A stretch of 64,000 nucleotides of DNA from Viscum album (GCA_963277665.1 OY728163.1:1905142644-1905206643), one strand, 5' to 3'. Counted from the first letter of the stretch, positions 23,101-36,714 are shown. Notes: generated by a model not told the origin, from the letters alone. Program-made: numbers and translations.

Positions 23101-26100
23101 AAGATTCATGACATGATAAGTGAATTTATTAAAAACGGAAAGGGTTTACCAATACAAATAATAGGATGTATATAGTGGATTGTCCTCCTTTTTAGTAAAA
23201 GAGAATAATGAGAAGGTGTGGTTGGGTATTATAAAAAAGAGTATATACAATTAGAGTTAATTACCCTCATTTATATTTGTAACTCTATAAAAATTTATGA
23301 CTAGAATGGTTGTGTCTTAAAAATATTTTGATACCAATTTATGATTCATGTGTCATAAGAGGTGTTATAACATGATATTGAGTGGAGAGTATAAAATTGA
23401 AATTCCATATGACTTTTTAGTTGATAAGTTACATTGGTGAAAGTAATATTTTATGTCAAGAGGATAATCATAATGTTGGAAATAAAAAAATATGGCTATA
23501 AAATCTAAATGAATATGTTGTATGAAAATTTGTGCATGATGAGGACCATGGTGAATTTGAACCTAGGTGTGAGACTACAGAAAATTGGTTAACCCAACTA
23601 TGGGTACCATTGTATGAGACCAATGAAAATTGGTTTGACTGAGTATGGGAACTCATGTTTGTCACTAGAGAAAATGGTTTATAACTAGTAGGGGAAACTA
23701 TATATCAGACCCTATAAATTGGGTTTCCTTGGTAAGGGAGCATAATTTTGATACCCCAAGAAGTGGTTTAATCTGTGTAGTGGTGTTTAGATGCAGGTTC
23801 ATATATGAAGACACGCCCTATGAAGGGAACTTCTGTAAATTAACTCATATGAAGGATCCATATAAATGTTTTGGTTGGTTGCTCATAATTTATATGCCTA
23901 GGTGTGGTCCCTATATTTCTAGTCTAGGATTTAATCAAAAAGACATAGGATCAAATAAAACTATCTTGAGTGCAAGTATCTCTTGGGAAGACAATAGAAA
24001 ATGTGATTCTTTCTGTAAGATCTCAAAAATGAGTTTGGTGATTTCCACCCTAGTTTTTGGTGTCTGGAATTATTTAGAAGAAGGGAGACCCCACCCCTCA
24101 TTGAAAACTATCCATGCATGTAATAATATGAGTAAGGGGATTTAATTTATATGAAATCCCCTAGACTAGGGTTCACATGAGATGATCCTGAGAAATAATT
24201 TCTGTAGGTGATTGGGAAAATGATGTAGGTTAATTAAGAATAAATTACATTGAGATTAGTGATTTAAATGAGGTTATGACCTTATGAATGAGCTAAAATA
24301 TTATCATTACAAAATTTTGAACATAAATATCTTAAATATTTGATTTATTAGACTTTTTTATCATTATGGGAACTCAAAACGATTCCTATGAAGAAAACTA
24401 TGACCATTTTTATGGATTTCCCAAATCAAAATGGTTTTATAAGGAAATTCATGCCTAAAATACTAATAAAATTGGATGTAAGTTATTGAAAAACATTTTT
24501 CATAAATTAATTCAAGATATGGGCTACCCTTGGAAGGAGGTTCTTATTACAGAGACTCAAAATACATGGACAAAATTACTCTTTCTTATTTTATTTTTCC
24601 ACTTTGTTCTATGGTTCAAATTAGGTTCAACCCAATAAAATTTTAAAAACTATATATAATGGTAAATATTGCATAACCTTAAATATCCAATTTAATTATA
24701 AATTATATTATACAGTTTTAAAACAAATAGAAGTTTAACTATGAAAAAGATGAGTTACAACCAACCAAGCCTCTCTATTATTGTCTTATATTTGTTTTTG
24801 TAAAAAATGATGGGATATACTACTATTAGAGACTACCATTTTTTCCTATAAATTATATACATATGATCAATAGGTTTATTTTATTGGGGAAAAAATATGA
24901 TAACCCTTATGTATCATTTGTATATAGTCCTTTTTAATAAAAAATAACTAAATGTACCCTAAAGTTATCAAATTGTACTATATTTAATGACATAATATTT
25001 ATATAGAACGGCCAGATATATAGAATAAATCAACATCATTTTGTTTTGTATAAATGTTTTAAACATAGTCTAAAAATTTCCCCCAATTTTAGTCTGAGCT
25101 CCTCATCTATTCTATAATTCATTAAATTAGCATAAACCAATAGAGGGATATATCTTATCCCTAGAAAAAAACAAGATATATATATTTATAATTATGAAAA
25201 CACTATAATGTTTCATTCTAATTTCAATATAATGGGTATTAACAATCACATCGAGCTGTCAATTCCACTGTCCCAAAATTTATAAAATTGTCATATAATT
25301 TTAGAATTATCTATTTTATATATTGATACCATGTGTTGATAATTATAAAAAATGGAACCACAAAATCCTTGGTTTAGAATCTTTATTTGGGAAAGAATCA
25401 TATTATTGGGGGGTTAGCTTTAAAATCCCACAATATGTACAATTCATGTGTAATAGTGCCCTATATTACATTAGATCTATATTCCTTTTTTTAAAATAAA
25501 TATATTTCAATGTAGGGAATTTAATTTGAAACAATAACTTCATACCATAAATATTATGGTAGAATCATTAAAATAGAACTCACTCAAATAATTCATATCA
25601 TTTTTTAGAAGAAATGTATCTCCATTATAGAAGAAAAGGAAAATATAAAGTCCATGTGTTCAATTACAGTTGAAATACAAAGCGATTATGATTACTCAAA
25701 TTATTTCTCTAGTATTGTGAAATGCTTGTGGGAAATGATATGTTTTTCTAATTTTAGTTTTAGTTGGACATGTTTTTGAAATTTGGATAATTTTTTCATT
25801 AGGTGCATGTATGGATTTTATAGATATATATTGTTATAAATATCTATTTGAATATGATAATAGTTTTTATATAACCCTATACTTGTTAGATAAATTTTTT
25901 ATGTTTATTATATAAAAAAATAAGTGTTAAATATTTTTTAAAGGGATGATATAAATGTTATAGAATGAGGATATAAGATACATGGGTGGAAACATCTACT
26001 CATATAGAGGTGCGTAGAGAACTAAGTTTGAATTTCTCTATGATTTAATCCATATAGAGTAAGAAGGGAGCTACCACATTTTTGGTATCATGTTCAACAT

Positions 26101-29100
26101 GATAAAAATTAGTCATGGTGAGCCAAAAGGAAGTTGAAGTGTTGTCCACAATTGTATTTCAGTTAGTGAAATATATTTTTAAGTGGTTTTAAGGATAAAG
26201 AATGTCTGATGAATATTTATGAAGGGAAATTTTTTCATTAAGGATATCAGAGGTAGTGGTTCTTTTAATAGAAGGGTGACTATTTGTTATAGTAAATCTT
26301 AAATTCAGTCATTTTAAAGCCCCTAGATTTTAGAATATGTTTCCCATTAATAAATTTTTTGTGCTCAAATGATTCTGATGCATAGTACACCAAACTAGGG
26401 TGAATAATGAAAATTAAAAAATTAAAAGACTTATAGATTTTAATTAAAATTTCTTGTAATAAAATAAATTAATCACATTCTTGAAAATTTTTGTAAATGA
26501 TAATGAATGTTACACCAGTAGTTCAAAGAAAAATATAATCTTTTTGTTTAAATAAATTTTTTTATTATATGTTTTATTTAAATATTTTTAAAACATAATT
26601 TTCATATTAAATACTGGTAAAATTATTTTATTCAAATATGTAAAAATTATTGATCCTTCATACAATGATTATAATTTTATTATAAATTATTAAGAAAACA
26701 TTAAAAGGTAAAAATGTATATTTTATATAAAATTGTTTTTATACAAGCTATGTGTTTTTATGATAACAAATTAAATTAATAACTATTGATGAATGATTTA
26801 AATTTATTTTTTATATATTTCAATCAATAAAATATATTATAATTAAACTAATAATTGTAACTATATATGGATTGTTATTAATATAATGTTTATTCAAAAT
26901 AAATATATTTTTACTAAAAAAATGATGAATTTAACATGAATATATTATAATTATTTTATTTCACCTTTAAATTAATAATCCTATGAAATAAATTATATAC
27001 ATATAATAATAATGTAAATATTATTAAATTTGTAAGTGAATTTAATTTTTGGTTCAAAATAATTGTCACATTGGTAAAAATCGTTTCATCATGATAAAGG
27101 AAAAAATATGTTAAAATTGTTAAAATAAATTGATATGTCTGCATGATATCAATAAAATGTAACAGAAATTTAAATTTTTTAGCTCATTTTGACCTCCCTT
27201 GTATTATATTAAAAAATTTCATTTTTTAACCACATATCCATGATTGTGATTGTATAATATTTTAATGTTCTTAATATATAAAAGGGTTCTACTCTCATCT
27301 CACATAAAATGAAACCACCTCTTCTCTCCACCAATATAGATCAGCCAATACCTTCCAAAACATATTCTCATACATTATCAAAATTACTTATAGGTATTAG
27401 ATATAATAAAAAATATCCCAACTAATGATTCATGTCTAATCCAATGGAATAAACTCAAAGACGAGGTCATGGTCTTGGTCGTTCTATTTCGACTATCATT
27501 CTTAATCAACCACCTAAATTTTTTTGTAAACATATTTATACAATGTTATAAATATCATTACTATTATAATTTTTTTATTATTGGTAAAACCATTTTATAT
27601 CTCATTTACAACCAATTGAAAATGAAAGTGTCACTCATGCATATGTAAAGAATGTCGTCTCTAAGAAGTGATGTGTTTCCTTTGTTATTAGCACCATGAA
27701 TAGATATCTTTTTTGATGGATTTAATGAACATTCATGAAATTTATGATATTATTATTTTTATATAATGATAAATAATTAGTTACCATATTTTCACTTCAT
27801 ACATTCAAGAAAAATAAAGCATCCTTGGTTCATACATACGGACAACCACATCCAAAAATTGATTTATTTAAAATTTCATTAGTTTTATATTACTAATTTT
27901 AAGAAATTATAAGAAGAATAGATATTATATTTATGATATAATTATAATTATAGAGATTATAAATACATGAATATAATTCATAGAACATAATAATAAAATA
28001 GAAGTAGTTGTGTAAAAAATAGTTACCAATAAAATATTGATATTAGTTGATATTGATTAATAAATAGGTAGTCGGAAATTATGAATCAATACTATATCAA
28101 TTTATAAGCATGAATTTTTTTCATATATATATTCAATAAACCCAATTTTATTTTATTGTATCATAAAGGGTGTTTGTAGAAAATATTGACCAAATCTATG
28201 TGTTGATATTGGCATATCATTTTAAAAAAAGGATTCTCTATGTTTTAATATCCATTAAGAAAATGATATTCTCTCTATAATTTTTTTAATATATTATTTC
28301 TATTTTTCATCTTTATTAGTCAAAACATTGAAATAATGTTCAAATATAAATATAAAAGTATTTTTTATGTCATGAATACTATTATTCTATGTCCAGATAT
28401 TTTATACTTTATCAAATATGTTCTATTATATTATATAATTTTTATGTTATGTCTTTTAAAATGGTATTTTACCATATTATTCATGGATTAAACATAAATC
28501 ATGAAAATTTATTCATAATGAATTATCATTATTTTATGAAATTTTTTGAAAAGAATCAATTTTTTCTTTAACTGAATAATGATTTTCCCTACCAACATTA
28601 TTTTTATTTTTCTTGATAATACTTATGAAGATATACATGGGTATTTAAAGAAAATAATATTCCCATTTTACTATAAATATTTAATTTTTAAAATTTAACA
28701 AAATAAAATGATATTTCTATTATTTTCATAGTATATTTTTAATTCATCCATAAAAATACATTTCCCTTTAGTCTACAATTTGTAATTTATATATTTCCCC
28801 ACTAGAGATGTAATAAAATGATACGATACTTGTACTTTATCTAGATATTTTATGCTTATATGATGAAATTTTTATAAAACCTACTTTGTTTCTATTGGTT
28901 AATTATGGAATGATGAAATGATAAATGTTTTTATGTTCTTAGGGAGAACCTATGTATGCATTTCATTAAGTGATTGGTTGACCTATAATAATATTAAAAT
29001 AAAATGTTTTGGTTATATATTCAAATATAATTATATCATATGAAGGGTAATTTTGTATGACCCTAATAAATTATGGGACACATTCCACTATAAATCAAAC

Positions 29101-29376
29101 ATTGTATGGGCAGTGAACCTTGTCCACTATGGGACTCATTCCATAGAGTTATGATGGTCTTTGATTTGAACCCTCACTAATGAATTAATGTTCAATTTTA
29201 ATTATTTCTCTATATTACTATTAAATATTATTATACATATTATAAGGTCTTATAACCCATTATTTATTTTTTATAATTCATCATAATTATAACTCATGTA
29301 TTCTACTATTACAATTTTTTTCAATGACTCATGCTTTATGATCAATGAATTATTATTTATGAATTTAAAAAGTTAT
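20126..29376. other. AT-rich DNA, no gene recognised
   Basis: About 9 kb of very AT-rich sequence with poly-A/T tracts. It holds short frames only. The longest (23729-24145, 138 codons) overlaps the end of a minisatellite and has no recognisable domain. I looked for retrotransposon motifs (DD boxes, zinc knuckles, primer sites, TG...CA pairs) and saw none that hold up. Apart from the 45-bp tandem repeat listed separately I see nothing to annotate. Its left edge is the target flank of the 8695-20120 element. Confidence 0.5.
23571..23795 (+). repeat. Degenerate 45-bp tandem repeat, five units
   Basis: Five consecutive 45-bp units start at 23571, 23616, 23661, 23706 and 23751, without any length change. 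Shared features are GAGAC(C/T)A at the start, GAAAATTGGTT at positions 10-20 and a (T)GGG(A/T)A at 31-36. Units 1 and 2 are most alike; units 4 and 5 are strongly diverged. A partial unit may precede 23571 (GAGGACCATGGTGAATTTG). The period is 15 codons; one frame reads ETTENWLTQLW then ETNENWFD, with stops in later units. Confidence 0.75.
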
Positions 29377-31757
29377 TGTCACTCCCTATGTAAGATCAAG
29401 TATTTTTCATAGTCTATCCCTTTTTTTGGTTCAACCTATTTTTTTGGGTTTCATTATTCACAAGTCCTTGGTGGATGAGTCCCATTTCGGGGATGGAGAG
29501 TTTTTTGAGGAAAATGAATTAATGTTTTGGTATTTTTGTTCTTTGATTTGATGAAGTTTTTTCCTAAACAAGTAAAATTTATTTATGATTATTATCTATG
29601 ATTTTGGAATTATTTGGAGGTGATTCAAGATCCTTTGTATAAGGTACACTCATATCTATCTACAAGACATTTACACGCTATAAACATGTCATGTGACGTC
29701 TAATTGTTGCATGTAAGATGGTTTAAACTAGGTGTAAAGTTTGAAATGGTATAAATCCATGAAACTAGTTCAAAACATGAAATTTTATATTGATTTTTTT
29801 TAACAAGAGGTATTGTTTTTTTATCATAACTCATAAATTGAGATATGCACATCATGAATTTATTTTATGTCATGTATTTCTTTGACTAAGTGGTTTTAAA
29901 GCCACTATGTGCATATAATCATTTTCTGATCCACATGGAGCTCCTCTCCCTCAAACCCTATGAAGATTACATGAAATTTTGGATCCATTCAATCTATTCT
30001 AGAAGCCCTAGTCCAGCATTTAATCTCTAGTGAATGGTTTCACTTTGGTGTTCCCCTATCTTATGCATGTTCCTATTATCATAGTGTAATCTTTTGACCA
30101 CTATGGAAATATGTTTCAATCATGATCATGTGTGTTATATGTTGTTCTTGTGATATTAGTTTCCTTCATTATTATTGGAGATACATGTTGAATAAATTTA
30201 TTCAATAGATGGATAAGGATAGGTTGTCTACAATTATTCCATATGGTATATTGTCTAATTGTTGAGGATGGTGAAATATTGTGCAACTATGCTTACATAA
30301 TGTGAAAATTAATTAACATAATAATTGATAATGATAACTTATGTGTTTATACTAATATTTGGATCCCTTGGGATGAAATTGTGTTTTGTCATCTCTTGAG
30401 TCTACCCAGAGGGTGAGTGTCCCCTTAAACAATATTGAACTGTCTAATGGATTACAATTTGTTTCGCTTAACATGAGACATAAGTTGATAGATTGTGATA
30501 GATTCACCTTGAAAATGTTTTATTTGACCATTTAAATTGATGGAGATAACTGATATGATCTGGTTGGGTTCACTATCATTTTAATGGCTAAATACCAAGT
30601 AATATAGATGAATGGGAATTGAGAGATAAATGGTAATTGGATGAATTGAATCTTCTGGCTTATAATGTTATATTTGTTACATTTTCTCATATATCATGTG
30701 TTGTGATTCATGATAAAAAATTTATATAAATGGAATGGCCTACTATGCAGAAATTATCATATAAAGGGGTTGTCCTGGTATATTGAAAAGAATATATAAA
30801 GGGTTTGTCTCATTATAATGAAATTCTTATATAAATGGTGTTCTATGGGTATAATGTAATACTTATAGGGATTGACCTAGTTTTTATTTATTTCTTATAT
30901 AGAGATATTTTCTCAGTGATATGATTATGTCATGGACATGTGGTTATGGTTGTTATAGTGTCACTATATGGTCAAAGATATTCTGTCATGGTGTTGAAGC
31001 CGGGTTGTTATTATATTGTGTTAATTGATTAATTAAAACACCGATTTTTTATTTATTTCATGATCATAACTGAGTTTTTTTGTTTAAAAAAGATGGTGTT
31101 TACTTGATGATTTTTAATCACACTATATTTGGGACACCATTTGGGACCTAGAGATATTTCATGGATGCAGGTTTAGATAAGGTAATGAGACCTTGTTGTT
31201 GATTGTTTCTTGTAATATGCTTTGAAGCATAGAGATATGACCAATGTTTGATTTGGGACCAGGTTATTTTCATACATTATTTGATTATACTTATTATTTT
31301 ATTTGTATGACTTCTAGAATTTTCTTTAGTTACATTCCATCATGATATTGCACAGTTCATTATTATTTGGATTATTATTTCTCTCTATATCATCCAGTTG
31401 TATATTGTATTTTTTCCACAATTTATTTTAATATCATATTTTTTTATATTTTTTTTATTTCTTCAATATTGTAACTATTTACTAGGGGTATAGTCTCCAT
31501 TCTATGTCCTTTACACCCACAACTACTTGTTAGAAGCCTCTGGTGTATGTGGAGGTGTGCATGAGGTCCAGTAAAAAAGATGATTTTTCCATGTGAGGGA
31601 GTGAAGAATGGGGGTACTTTCAAAGTGGTTTTATGTTAAGGATTTTATTTTATATTGAATTAATATTTTGGAAAGGTATAAAAGAGACTTGAATGTGTTG
31701 GGACATAGTAATGATATTGTTTGTCGTCATAGCTAACCCATGAAGGGGGGTAATTCG
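29377..31757 (+). repeat. Possible 5' LTR of the old gypsy element
   Basis: Starts TGTCACTCCCTATG. Near its right end a TACTAGGGGTATAGTCTCCATTCTATG-like stretch (about 31480-31510, partly shown) resembles the block TTACTAGGCATCTGAGCTCACC in the 3' part of the 33151-36712 LTR. It ends near GGGGGGTAATTCG followed by a degraded primer-site-like GTTCATATGGATG. The gag remnant then begins about 0.4 kb downstream, as expected. Both ends are inferred from weak similarity; the matching 3' LTR is not in view. Confidence 0.35.
30725..30897 (+). repeat. Degenerate 34-35-bp tandem repeat, five units
   Basis: Units begin with TATAAA/TATAGG at 30725, 30760, 30795, 30830 and 30864. Each continues with a GGGGTTGTCCTGGTATA-like middle and an AATGAAATTCT-like end. 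One more diverged unit may lie on each side (30690-30724 and from 30898). It sits inside the possible 5' LTR. Confidence 0.72.
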
Positions 31758-32169
31758 AGTTCATATGGATGAAATTGTTGTTCATGACGTTCGTTTTTTA
31801 TATTTTGATGTTATATCACCTCGTGTGATTCAAATGTTTTGTGATGTAATTATTTGTTTAGATTTTTACTGGTTTCCCTATATAGAATGAGTTTATTATA
31901 TATGAATCATGATAGGAATATAATGATATATCATGAAATGCATTATTCCTGATATGGACATACTTATTGTATGTGACATATTTTCATCTATGAATTGTAA
32001 AATGATATAATTATTATATCTGATAAATTTGTTAAATGAACATTCATGTCATGATAATTCACTTTTTTAGACATGTTTGGAGAGATGATAATCCATTGGT
32101 TCTCTTTTATTTTCACCTAGAGTCTGGCCATTTTTTTTATCAAGTGTTCTCAGGAGTTAATTTTCTTGT

Positions 32170-33150
32170 AAAGAAAATTCTCCCTCCTCATATTTCAATT
32201 GAGAGTTAGGAAAGTGGAATTCATAATTCTACATATAAATTTGAACCTAACCTTACTTTATCTTCTAAGGATCAAATGGAAGTTCATCTTAAATTTATCT
32301 TGTTCACGGTCATGATTTTAATAGAAATGACAAATTTTTTCTTCATCCCATTGATGTTATATTTAATGAGAGAGTATCCAAAAAAATACTCCAATGTTCA
32401 CAGAGGAGTGATTCCCCTAGGAATCCAAGTTCAAGATCAAGTCAGACCAAATATTCATTAAGCACCTCAAGACACATGTGGATAGGAGGGTGAATCTTGA
32501 TGTATATATACTTTATGGACCTACTAACTGTAGGTGGGAAATTATATAGCAAGATGATGCGTGAGAGAAGTTATCCATGATTTTCTTTGAGGAGATATTT
32601 CTAAGACATGTCTATCCAGAGACATTAAAGGGTGAAAAGGATCATTATTTATTTCACTTGAAATAATAAGGCATGTCAGTGATGTACTATGATGGATATT
32701 TCACTGAACTTTAGTGATTTGCAGCATCTCTAAAATCTCATGATATATATTAGGTGAGTTGTTTTTGGGGGAGGCTTTTCTATGACATCAGGTCATAGGT
32801 GAATGTTTTATCTTGAGTAACTCTTCATATATGATTAACCAAAAACTCATCAGGGAATGTAATCAAATACATGACCTGAGAAGTATCCATTATATGTCAA
32901 TAGGGTCAACTATGAGATCTTCTTTTGTTGGTATGATGCACTACTACTATACTTATCACTAATGAAAATTGAGACTAGTTTTCCGGGTTATAGGCATCTA
33001 ACTCAAGACTATGTACTTTTATAGTGATATTAGTGTGTCATATTTAGCTTCAAGAAGCCTCAGTGTCTTTGCCCTACTTTTGAATGTCATTTTTATGATA
33101 GGTTGTGTCACATGGAGAGTTTTTGTAGAGGCATTCATTATTTGAGAAAT
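32170..33150 (+). pseudogene. gag remnant of the old gypsy element, cut by an insertion
   Basis: Plus strand. The stretch FFEEIFLRHVYPETLKGEKDH (first 20 residues or so at about 32582-32645) and the following GMSVMYYDGYFTEL (about 32673-32715) match the usual gypsy gag core, where a FxxKYFP...LKQG-SVxEY-FTEL pattern is normal. Many stops are present. The pseudogene stops abruptly at 33150, where the 12.1-kb chromovirus has inserted; the same element resumes with its protease at about 45.59 kb. A preceding 61-codon open frame (32276-32461) is part of the same stretch. Confidence 0.65.
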
Positions 33151-34520
33151 TGTAACACCCAAAGCTTCTACGGTACGCTTATCTTTGAATAATGCGGTAG
33201 CGTGTGTTGTACGCAACATCAAGTTCTAACACACCACAACAAATCAAACTAGTCGTTATGAATAGTAATACCTACTTTTTAAAATTTTATAAATTTTATT
33301 TTTCAAAATGGACTTCATTTTTGGATTCGGAATATCGAAATTAGCCTAGGGTGAATTTTTGGTATTTTTCTGAAAAACTTCATTTTTTGATGAATAGTGA
33401 AACTACTAAGTGTTAGTTTAAAAACTGAATTTTTCATAAAACTTAATTTTACCACTTTTGTGATTGGAATTTCATAAATCCTAGAGACACGGTTAACATC
33501 ATGGAGTAAAATGTGGTTCATTGAGATGAAAATAATTTTTGGTGAATAGTAACGTTTTACTTTTATTTACCACGGTTAAAAGTAATAGGGTAATTAAGGG
33601 TAAAAATGATATTAATATTAACGTAAAATATGTCCTAATTCTATTTGAAAAGTTTATCTCTACCAAAAACAACCTTATGAATAAACTATTATCATTTAGG
33701 TCCACTTGGATTAGATTAGGACATTTATTATTATTTAATTCAAAGAAGAGTTAAGAGAGTTAAAATAAAAGTTTGTTTACTAAAACATTTTTAATATAGG
33801 GTTATACATAATATAAATTATATTGTAAATATTCATTAGAAATCTAAAAAGATTTAATACATAATGATATTTTATTTATAATTTTTAGACATTAAATATG
33901 TTAATTTATTTATGACACAATAATGATGCAGTAATTACCATAATAGTGAAAAAAATTAAAATATTTGATATTATAAATACCCAAATAAATATAATTTGAG
34001 ACTTTTATGAATTACACTAATTTTCTAGGTTAATATGACATGTTAGTATTGACTTAATTAACTTTGTTCGAAGTAATAATTCTGTTATAATTTTCACAAA
34101 AATCATTTATTGAATAGTGTCAAAATTGACATAAAAGAGTTTTTAAAACAAATATTATATTATTAATTGATATTAAATTCCTAAAAATCTAAGGTTCAGC
34201 CAAGAGACTTATATCATGATAGGTGTATCATTAATGGACCACTTGGGGGGTCTCTTGAATGTATATAGTAAGTTTATTAACTATATAATATAACAATACA
34301 AAGTGACATGGTAAATGTCAAACTAATTAACTAAGAGTTAAAACTAAAAGATAAGGTTAATATAATGACCCAAACCTGTCTAAATTATATTGGTTGAGTG
34401 GTTTTAGACCCATCCCCACCTTTAACTTTAAATAATACACTTTGGATCCATTACAAATCTAATATGAATTTATTATAAAATAATATTTCTAGCTTTTCCA
34501 AAGGTACCCCTCACCCCTCT

Positions 34521-34528
34521 TATAAAAG
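34521..34528 (+). promoter_or_regulatory. TATA box of the 5' LTR
   Basis: TATAAAAG in a pyrimidine-rich context (CACCCCTCT before, GGCACTCCCCC after), about 1.37 kb into the LTR. Transcription would be expected about 30 bp downstream, near 34550-34560. The 3' LTR copy reads TATTAAAG at 43098, so only the 5' copy keeps the consensus. Confidence 0.7.
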
Positions 34529-34870
34529 GGCACTCCCCCTTCTCACTAATTCACACATTCAAAGCCTTATGGTTCGGCCAACCCCTGCCCAAATACTCGC
34601 TAAACGTCACTCACTACAACCTAGAGGCCATAGTTTGATCAGAAATCTAACCTAAGGATCCATTTTGATCAAATCAAAAGGAAGAACCCGAAGAAGAGGT
34701 AATGTTTTCACCACCCTTTTTCAAATTCATTTCTTCTTCAACTTCTTATTTCTTTATTATTCCCATTATAAATAATGAATCCAGTATCTCTTATATACTG
34801 TAATATTATTATAAATATGGTACAACCATATTCAGTATTCTATCCATCCTTTGAATGACATGTCACCATA

Positions 34871-34900
34871 CGTGCGTACGTACGGCTTACCGTCTCCACG
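34871..34900 (+). repeat. CpG-rich motif, copy 1 in 5' LTR
   Basis: CGTGCGTACGTACGG followed by a 15-base CTTACCGTCTCCACG. It recurs at 35063 and, in the other LTR, at 43448 and 43642. It stands out from AT-rich surroundings. Confidence 0.8.
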
Positions 34901-35062
34901 TCGTGGTGTAATTGTTATTATTCAATATATTATTATTTGGATGTGTATAATAATGATTTATAATTCATGTAAATAATAAATATAACATGATAATTATTCT
35001 TTATATATAATATACCATCCAATTATATATAATTTTAATATCAAAAGAATGATATTGTCGCT

Positions 35063-35092
35063 CGTGCGTACGTACGGACTACCGTCTCCACG
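35063..35092 (+). repeat. CpG-rich motif, copy 2 in 5' LTR
   Basis: CGTGCGTACGTACGG followed by ACTACCGTCTCCACG, 192 bp downstream of copy 1 and in the same orientation, with two base changes (CT/AC) in the middle. Confidence 0.8.
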
Positions 35093-36714
35093 AACGCGAT
35101 GAGATTCATTCTCCATCGTATCCATTCAAGTATAATTATCATTTTATGATTTAAAAATAATTTTTAAGTACTTGATATCATTCTGGATATGAATAAGATA
35201 CAACCTATCCATGACAAACATGGCTTACGTAACAAAACATATAAAAGAAAATGAGTAAGTTAACACACGAAACAACGATAATGCTAAGATATTATTAACA
35301 AATCAATGTTAAAAGATCATATATGATTTCATATTAATGTATATAATCATTGTATAATTTAATAACAATTATTTCACCATTATACAGGAGGTTAACCTAC
35401 CCCCAACCAAGGAAAAGTACAAGGTAAGGGTTTATTTCGCAATCTCTTCATTATCCGAGGTTGTTTATACGTAATAATCTACTGGGATTTTTTATCATCC
35501 ACATCCATGTTTCTTAAAAATGTATTTCAAAAAAAACTATTTACTAGAATATGGGTTAAATTCATTTATACCCTTGTTGACTTTTATAAGTGGTTTATAA
35601 AGGAATCTTTCTGTCATTTTCCAAACAAGGTCCTTTTTAACCTTTTCAACAGAATTAAGGTAAGAATGTTTTTTCAACTTATACGGCGGGTGCGGATATT
35701 TTCCACCGTTATAAAATCATAGAATATTCCCTTACAATCTTATACGAATATTTTCAAAGAAAATGTTTTATTATATAAATATATGACTCTTAAATGATTT
35801 CAAAATAGAAAGTGATATTTCTCTAAAAAGAGTTTTGATTTCATCTATGTTAACATCCTTTGATAGATTTTATGCTTATTTGAAGTTGATTTATTATGAT
35901 AAAAAACTTCTATATTATATTGAAGGTTTTGTGATATGTTTGATTGTCGATGTGTTATTTTAATACAATTCATGGTTTATGGATTTAGTATTTATATTTC
36001 GTATGCTAGTTTTAATACGAATGTTTATGTTATGTTTAAACCTTTTCATATAGGAATGCATTGGACTTAATATGTGACGGGTGGAGCCTGTTATAGCTCC
36101 TCGATGCATCGGTGGGTCTCATGAGACAAACTAGTGTCTTGGCACAAGGCCTTAGAAAAATCTTATTTGTAGTCTTGGCACGATTCCTTGGCTATGTGGT
36201 TATGATAGTCTGGCATTATGCATTCCATCATTATAAAATTGGTTATTGATATTGCATGTGATTATTCAATTAGTAGAATATCCATCTAAATAAGTAAATG
36301 GCATTATTTCATTTTATTTTTTCCATACTATGTTGAAGTTCAAGTTTAAAAGTCTTTTGTTTTAGTTATACATTTCCTTAAATGTTTATTCTTATTTATG
36401 GAAGTTTCTGCTATATTGTTATCCTTACTAGGCATCTGAGCTCACCCCTTTTCTATGTTTTATTTTTCCCAGGATGTGAAGAAGTAAATTATGAATGACC
36501 TGTAGGGATAGTATGAGGGGATAAGAGTGTGGACTATGGATACTATGTTGTTTTAGTTTTCATTTTATGATTTAATGTAAACCTTATGAATATATCTAGT
36601 GTTTCCAAGGCTACTAAACCAATCGGTCTTTCTATATTTGATCTTTCTTGTGATCATACCAATGTTTTGTAATAATGCACCGACTCTGGGAAACTGGGGT
36701 CGGGTCATTACAGT

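Larger units (their letters stand above)
34699..36472 (+). other. Two intron-like segments in the 5' LTR leader
   Basis: Candidate donor AAGAGGTAATG (GT at 34699), acceptor TTATACAG ending 35387, a 36-base candidate exon, second donor ACAAGGTAAGG (GT at 35424) and second acceptor TTTTTCCCAG ending 36472. All four dinucleotides are kept in the 3' LTR (donors at 43275 and 44002, acceptors ending 43965 and 45057). Related LTR 47570-49598 keeps a donor-like and an acceptor-like site. Splicing itself is an inference. Confidence 0.4.
33151..36712 (+). repeat. 5' LTR (3562 bp)
   Basis: TGTAACACCC ... GGGTCATTACA. Bounded by GAAAT on the left and by the primer site two bases downstream. Contains an intact TATA box, two copies of a CpG-rich 30-bp motif and splice-site-like sequences that are kept in the 3' copy. 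Confidence 0.95.

Noticed and set aside
23729..24145. 138-codon plus-strand frame
   Set aside because: No recognisable domain, starts within a diverged minisatellite, and lies in DNA with no other gene signs. Not excluded, but unsupported.
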